Below are positions 60,616 through 64,000 of a DNA stretch of 64,000 nucleotides, one piece after another; the stretch's first letter is position 1; each line of letters begins with the position of its first letter. The notes under the pieces were generated by a model. That model was not told where the DNA came from. It was given only the letters and a program-made list of their open reading frames with translations, and ran no database searches. Position numbers and translations under genes: made by a program. Source of the stretch: Spongiactinospora sp. TRM90649 (GTDB lineage: Bacteria > Actinomycetota > Actinomycetes > Streptosporangiales > Streptosporangiaceae); NCBI RefSeq assembly GCF_029382225.1, contig NZ_JARLTC010000015.1:124001-188000 (forward strand). Direction: 5' to 3'.

Positions 60616-61362
60616 TCATGTACGGGGTTCCAGGAGGTACACCCGGGTCGTGCCGTACGGACCGGTGTCCTGCTGGTTCTTGCGCCGCCCCGTCACCACG
60701 GTGCGCAGCAGCCGGAAGCGCCCGGTGCGCAGCAGGACGTGCTCCTCCACCGGGTTGAAGTAGATCACCCGAACCTGGCGGGGGACGCGCTCCACCGAGT
60801 CGATCAGGTTCCTGATCGTCGAGGCGAAGACGTCGCCCTGGAACGGATTGTTCAGGAACACCACGTTCACGTCGTCGGGGATGACGTAGTCGAGCACGTC
60901 GCAGGTGATCAGGCGGACGTCGTCGCAGCGCAGCCGCAGCCGGGTGCGCGCCACGTTGGCCCGCGCGATCTGGTTCAGGTGCCGGGACAGCTCGACGCCG
61001 ATCACCTTCTTGAACGGGTACCTGGCCGCCGCCTCCAGCACCATGCGGCCCATGCCCGAACCGAGGTCGATGAACACGTCGTCGGGGCCCACCTCCCGCC
61101 TGGGAAGCGTGCGCCGAAGGGTCATCCAGTTCGCCGGCGAGTAGTAGACGCGATCCCGGTGCGCCAGGCCCAGCTCCTCCAACTGGACGAACTCGGCGGT
61201 GTGCACGCCGTAACGCCACTCGAACAGCAGCTTGCCGGCGTTCCTGCGCAGCCAGGTGTACGGCCGGCGGGCCGTGCCGCCAAGTAACCCGCCCATGGCC
61301 TCGGCGCGCGCCCACTCGGCGGCGATGTCGACCACGGCGACGGACTCCAGGAGAACCGTCAT
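60616..61362 (-). CDS. SAM-dependent methyltransferase (class I)
   Basis: 248 residues. Motif I FIDLGSGMGRMVLEAAARYP (near residue 110), VIGVELSRHLNQIARAN, and the NNPF motif in VVFLNNPFQGDVF, which is typical of Asn-Pro-Pro-Phe-type N-methyltransferases or related rRNA enzymes, so the target is unclear. The gene order (NDP-sugar dehydrogenase, GT4, this) suggests sugar methylation. ATG 61362 after GGGGAGGGG. TTA codon at 61285-61287. Confidence 0.78.
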   Translation of the reverse strand: MTVLLESVAVVDIAAEWARAEAMGGLLGGTARRPYTWLRRNAGKLLFEWRYGVHTAEFVQLEELGLAHRDRVYYSPANWMTLRRTLPRREVGPDDVFIDLGSGMGRMVLEAAARYPFKKVIGVELSRHLNQIARANVARTRLRLRCDDVRLITCDVLDYVIPDDVNVVFLNNPFQGDVFASTIRNLIDSVERVPRQVRVIYFNPVEEHVLLRTGRFRLLRTVVTGRRKNQQDTGPYGTTRVYLLEPRT

Positions 61363-61412
61363 GCCCCTCCCCTTCTCTTCCTCCCTCCTGGCTCGCGGTA
61401 CCGGAGGGGTTG

Positions 61413-62633
61413 CTACGCGGGCCGGCCCTGTCCGGCTCCGCCCATGGCGGCCCGGTAGGCAGAGATCAACGCCTCCCGAGAACGCTCCCATGAGAGTGGC
61501 CCGGCGACGCGCCGCCGGCCGATCTCGCCCATCCTCGCGCGTTCGGCGGGATCGTCCAAGAGCTCGACGATCAGCTTCGCGAACGCGGACTCGTCGTTGC
61601 CGGGCGCGTAGAGCGCCGCCTCACCCGCCGACACCCGGGCCTCGCGCAACTCGAAGGAGACGATCGGCCGGGCCATCGCCATGTACTCCATGACCTTGTT
61701 CATCGTGGAGACGTCGTTGAGCGGGTTGAGCGGGTCGGGCGACAGGCAGACGTCGGCGGTGGACAGGTAGCGCAGCAGGTCCTCGTCGGGGATCCGGCCG
61801 GTGAACTCCACCTGCTCGGCCAGTCCCAGCTCGCGGGACAGCGCCACCATGTCGTCGAAGGTGTCGCCCGCGCCGATGAAGACCGCGTGCCAGTCGGTGC
61901 GGTCGTGCTCGTCGCGCAGCCGGGCCAGCGCCCGCAGCGCGTAGTCCACGCCGTCCTGCGGCCCCATCACGCCCAGGTAGCAGAGCATGTGCGGCTTGCC
62001 CCGCCGCAGCTCGTCCTCCTTGGGCACCTGCCTGAACCGTTCGACGGCGGGCGCGCTGCGGACGACGAAGACGTCCTCCGGGCGCTTGCCGCCCCTGGTC
62101 ATGGCGACCTGCCGGTAGCTCTCGTTGGTGGCGATCACGATGTCGGCGGCCCGGTACGTCCGGCGCTCCAGGTTGCAGACCGCCCGGTAGAGGAAGTCCT
62201 CGCCACGGTTGAACCGGGACAGGTACAGCTCGGGCACCAGGTCGTGCTGGTCGAAGACGAAACGCGCGCCGCGCCGCTTCATCCCCCGCGCGAGCAGGAA
62301 GAACAGGTCCGGCGGGTTGCAGGCGTGGACGACGTCCACGCGTCCGACCCGGCGGGCCAGCCGCCAGGTGTGCCACAGGGCGTGGCCGTACTCGCTCAGA
62401 TAGCCGAGCGGGCCGCCGGTGGCGGCCCGCAGCGGGTAGCGGTGGATCCGCACCCCGTCGATCTCGGCCTCCGGCTCCGTGTCGCGCTTGGTCCCCTGCG
62501 GGCAGATGACATGCACCTCCCAGCCCTCGTCGCGCAGCGCCAGGCTCTCCTGCCAGACGCGCCGATCGAAGGGGACGGACAGGTTCTCGACAAGGATCAG
62601 CGCCTTGCCTGTGGTGCGTGCGTTACCAGCCAA
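61413..62633 (-). CDS. Family 4 glycosyltransferase
   Basis: 406 residues in the GT-B fold. N-terminal half: LILVENLSVPFDRRVWQESL, HVICPQG and VVHACNPPDLFFLLARG. C-terminal half: LCYLGVMGPQDGVDYALRAL, VEFTGRIPDEDLLRYLSTAD, and SFELREARVSAGEAALYAPG with the acidic pair that binds the donor. Transfers a sugar on the repeat unit. Its start overlaps the dehydrogenase stop by 11 bases, so it is co-transcribed with it. Confidence 0.9.
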   Translation of the reverse strand: MAGNARTTGKALILVENLSVPFDRRVWQESLALRDEGWEVHVICPQGTKRDTEPEAEIDGVRIHRYPLRAATGGPLGYLSEYGHALWHTWRLARRVGRVDVVHACNPPDLFFLLARGMKRRGARFVFDQHDLVPELYLSRFNRGEDFLYRAVCNLERRTYRAADIVIATNESYRQVAMTRGGKRPEDVFVVRSAPAVERFRQVPKEDELRRGKPHMLCYLGVMGPQDGVDYALRALARLRDEHDRTDWHAVFIGAGDTFDDMVALSRELGLAEQVEFTGRIPDEDLLRYLSTADVCLSPDPLNPLNDVSTMNKVMEYMAMARPIVSFELREARVSAGEAALYAPGNDESAFAKLIVELLDDPAERARMGEIGRRRVAGPLSWERSREALISAYRAAMGGAGQGRPA

Positions 62634-63951
62634 GTCCCACGTATCCAGGTCGGTCCCGGCGCAGGGCCGCGTCGGGAAGGCGGATCAGGTCGACGATGGT
62701 GCGGTCGGGGCCCGCGTCACCGAGGACGCGCAGCACGTCGGGGTCCTTGCAGCCGACGACGCAGACCTCTGCGTGCGCCAGGACGTCGTCGGCGGAGTTG
62801 GTGAGCAGTTCGCCGAGGTGGGGCAGCCGTCCCTCGATGTAGGCGCGGTTCGCGCCCATGAGCCGCGACAGCGTCACGTTCGCGTCGTAGATGCGCAGGT
62901 CGTAGCCCTTGCCGAGGAGGCGTTCGGCCAGCTCGACCAGCGGGCTCTCGCGCAGGTCGTCGGTGCCGGGCTTGAAGGAGAGGCCGAACAGGCCGATCCG
63001 CCGCTTCCCTGGCAAGGTGATCAGGTCGAAGGCGCGGCGCAGGTGCTCCTCGTTGGAGGACAGCACGTGGGAGAGGATCGGGACGGCGACGTCGGCGCGG
63101 CGCGCGGCGTAGACGAGGCCGCGCAGGTCCTTGGGCAGGCACGAGCCGCCGAAGGCGAAGCCGGGGCGGAGGTAGGCGGGGCTGACGTTCAGCTTCCGGT
63201 CGGCCAGGAAGATCTCCATGACCTGGTGGGAGTCGAGGCCGAGGGCCCGGCAGACCGCTCCCAGCTCATTGGCGAAGCCGATCTTCAGTGCGTGGAACGA
63301 GTTATCGGCGTATTTCGTCATTTCAGCGACGGAGAGCGGCACCCGGAACACCTCGCCGGGTAAGTCCTCGTAGAGCGCGGCGACCGTGTCGCCGCTGAGC
63401 TCGTCGAACTGGCCGATCACGGTCTTGGGCGGCTCGTAGAAGTCGCGGACGCTGGTGCCCTCGCGTAAGAACTCCGGGTTGACCGCCACGCCGAAGTCGA
63501 CGCCCGGGGTGCGCTGGGAGGCCTTGGCGAGGATCGGGATCAGCAGGTCCTCGCAGGTGCCGGGGAGCATGGTGCTGCGGAAGACCACGGTGTGGCGGGG
63601 CTCCTGCGGGCCGCGGGCGCCCAGCGCCACGCCGATCTGTTCGGCGACCCGCTCCAGGTGATCGGTGGACAGGCTCCCGTTGGGCGCGGACGGCGTGCCC
63701 ACGCACACCAGCGACACCTCCGACTCGGCGATCGCCGCCGCGACGTCGGTGGTGGCGCGCAGCGCCCCGGACTCCACCATCTCGGCGGTCAGCTCGCCGA
63801 TGCGCTCCTCGACGACGGGCGCCTTGCCGCTCGCGATGAGCGCGACCTTGTCCGGGTTCACGTCGATCCCGATGACCTGGTGCCCGCGTGCAGCCAGGCA
63901 GGCGGCCGAAACCGAGCCGACGTACCCCAGTCCGAAAACGCTGATCCGCAA
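62623..63951 (-). CDS. NDP-sugar 6-dehydrogenase (UDP-glucose/GDP-mannose dehydrogenase family)
   Basis: 442 residues. RISVFGLGYVGSVSAACLAA binds NAD. CVGTPSAPNGSLSTDHL, PEFLREGTSVRDFYEPPKTV, EMTKYADNSFHALKIGFANE, and catalytic Cys in FAFGGSCLPKDLR. A two-step oxidation makes the sugar acid; whether the substrate is UDP-glucose or GDP-mannose is not decidable (AlgD-like features). The start is probably TTG 63951 after AGGGGCGGG; GTG 63981 would add ten residues. Two TTA codons (63361-63363 and 63466-63468). First gene of a three-gene minus-strand group. Confidence 0.9.
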   Translation of the reverse strand: MRISVFGLGYVGSVSAACLAARGHQVIGIDVNPDKVALIASGKAPVVEERIGELTAEMVESGALRATTDVAAAIAESEVSLVCVGTPSAPNGSLSTDHLERVAEQIGVALGARGPQEPRHTVVFRSTMLPGTCEDLLIPILAKASQRTPGVDFGVAVNPEFLREGTSVRDFYEPPKTVIGQFDELSGDTVAALYEDLPGEVFRVPLSVAEMTKYADNSFHALKIGFANELGAVCRALGLDSHQVMEIFLADRKLNVSPAYLRPGFAFGGSCLPKDLRGLVYAARRADVAVPILSHVLSSNEEHLRRAFDLITLPGKRRIGLFGLSFKPGTDDLRESPLVELAERLLGKGYDLRIYDANVTLSRLMGANRAYIEGRLPHLGELLTNSADDVLAHAEVCVVGCKDPDVLRVLGDAGPDRTIVDLIRLPDAALRRDRPGYVGLGW

Positions 63952-64000
63952 CGGTGTCCCGCCCCTCTGTCGCCCCGGCACGCCGCCGGCCGCGGAGCGG

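Overview
The window reads as the chromosome of a high-GC, mycelial-type actinomycete. Evidence: very GC-rich third codon positions, many GTG and some TTG starts, a BldC-type developmental regulator, a conservon-type sensor kinase, a 14-gene complex I operon of the actinobacterial type, and rare TTA leucine codons. Placement in or near the Streptosporangiales is inference from overall gene style, not something the bases prove.

Layout. 1-2905: a decayed TnpB transposon remnant, a small hypothetical gene, bldC, a DUF4229 membrane protein and a secreted beta-propeller protein. 3004-21568: a respiratory block on the plus strand: menG; a Rex-type operator; a geranylgeranyl-reductase (MenJ-like) gene; nuoA to nuoN; and a long-chain polyprenyl diphosphate synthase. 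Genes for the quinone ring methylation, side-chain saturation and side-chain synthesis therefore flank the enzyme that reduces menaquinone, and the operator suggests NADH/NAD+ control. 21544-38440: a mixed accessory region with rarD, msrA, a MerR regulator facing a membrane protein, a PIN-type toxin-antitoxin pair, an NBR1-Ig-like membrane regulator cut by a stop codon, a frameshifted histidine kinase beside its response regulator, a deletion scar with an orphan response regulator, two GntR regulators, a reduced conservon (kinase plus DUF742 only), and EamA and SWIM proteins.

38789-63951: a large exopolysaccharide locus. It has an initiating sugar-phosphate transferase, the dTDP-rhamnose genes rmlABDC, a tightly coupled cassette (C-methyltransferase, CDP-glucose-type pyrophosphorylase, PIG-L deacetylase, epimerase, DUF4910 aminopeptidase-like protein, an uncharacterised duplicated cysteine protein, flippase, glycosyltransferase), an acyltransferase, two paralogous Wzz-like chain-length proteins, a Wzy-like polymerase, a beta-helix lipoprotein, a second RmlC-like epimerase, further glycosyltransferases and an NDP-sugar dehydrogenase. 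The cassette at 43876-49926 and a perfect 23-bp hairpin inside its DUF4910 gene are the least explained parts of the window.

Several genes are broken or cut down (tnpB, the NBR1-Ig gene, the histidine kinase, an FtsX tail, a small frameshifted gene). They cluster in 25.4-32 kb, which marks that stretch as the decaying or variable part. No rRNA, tRNA or CRISPR array was recognised.
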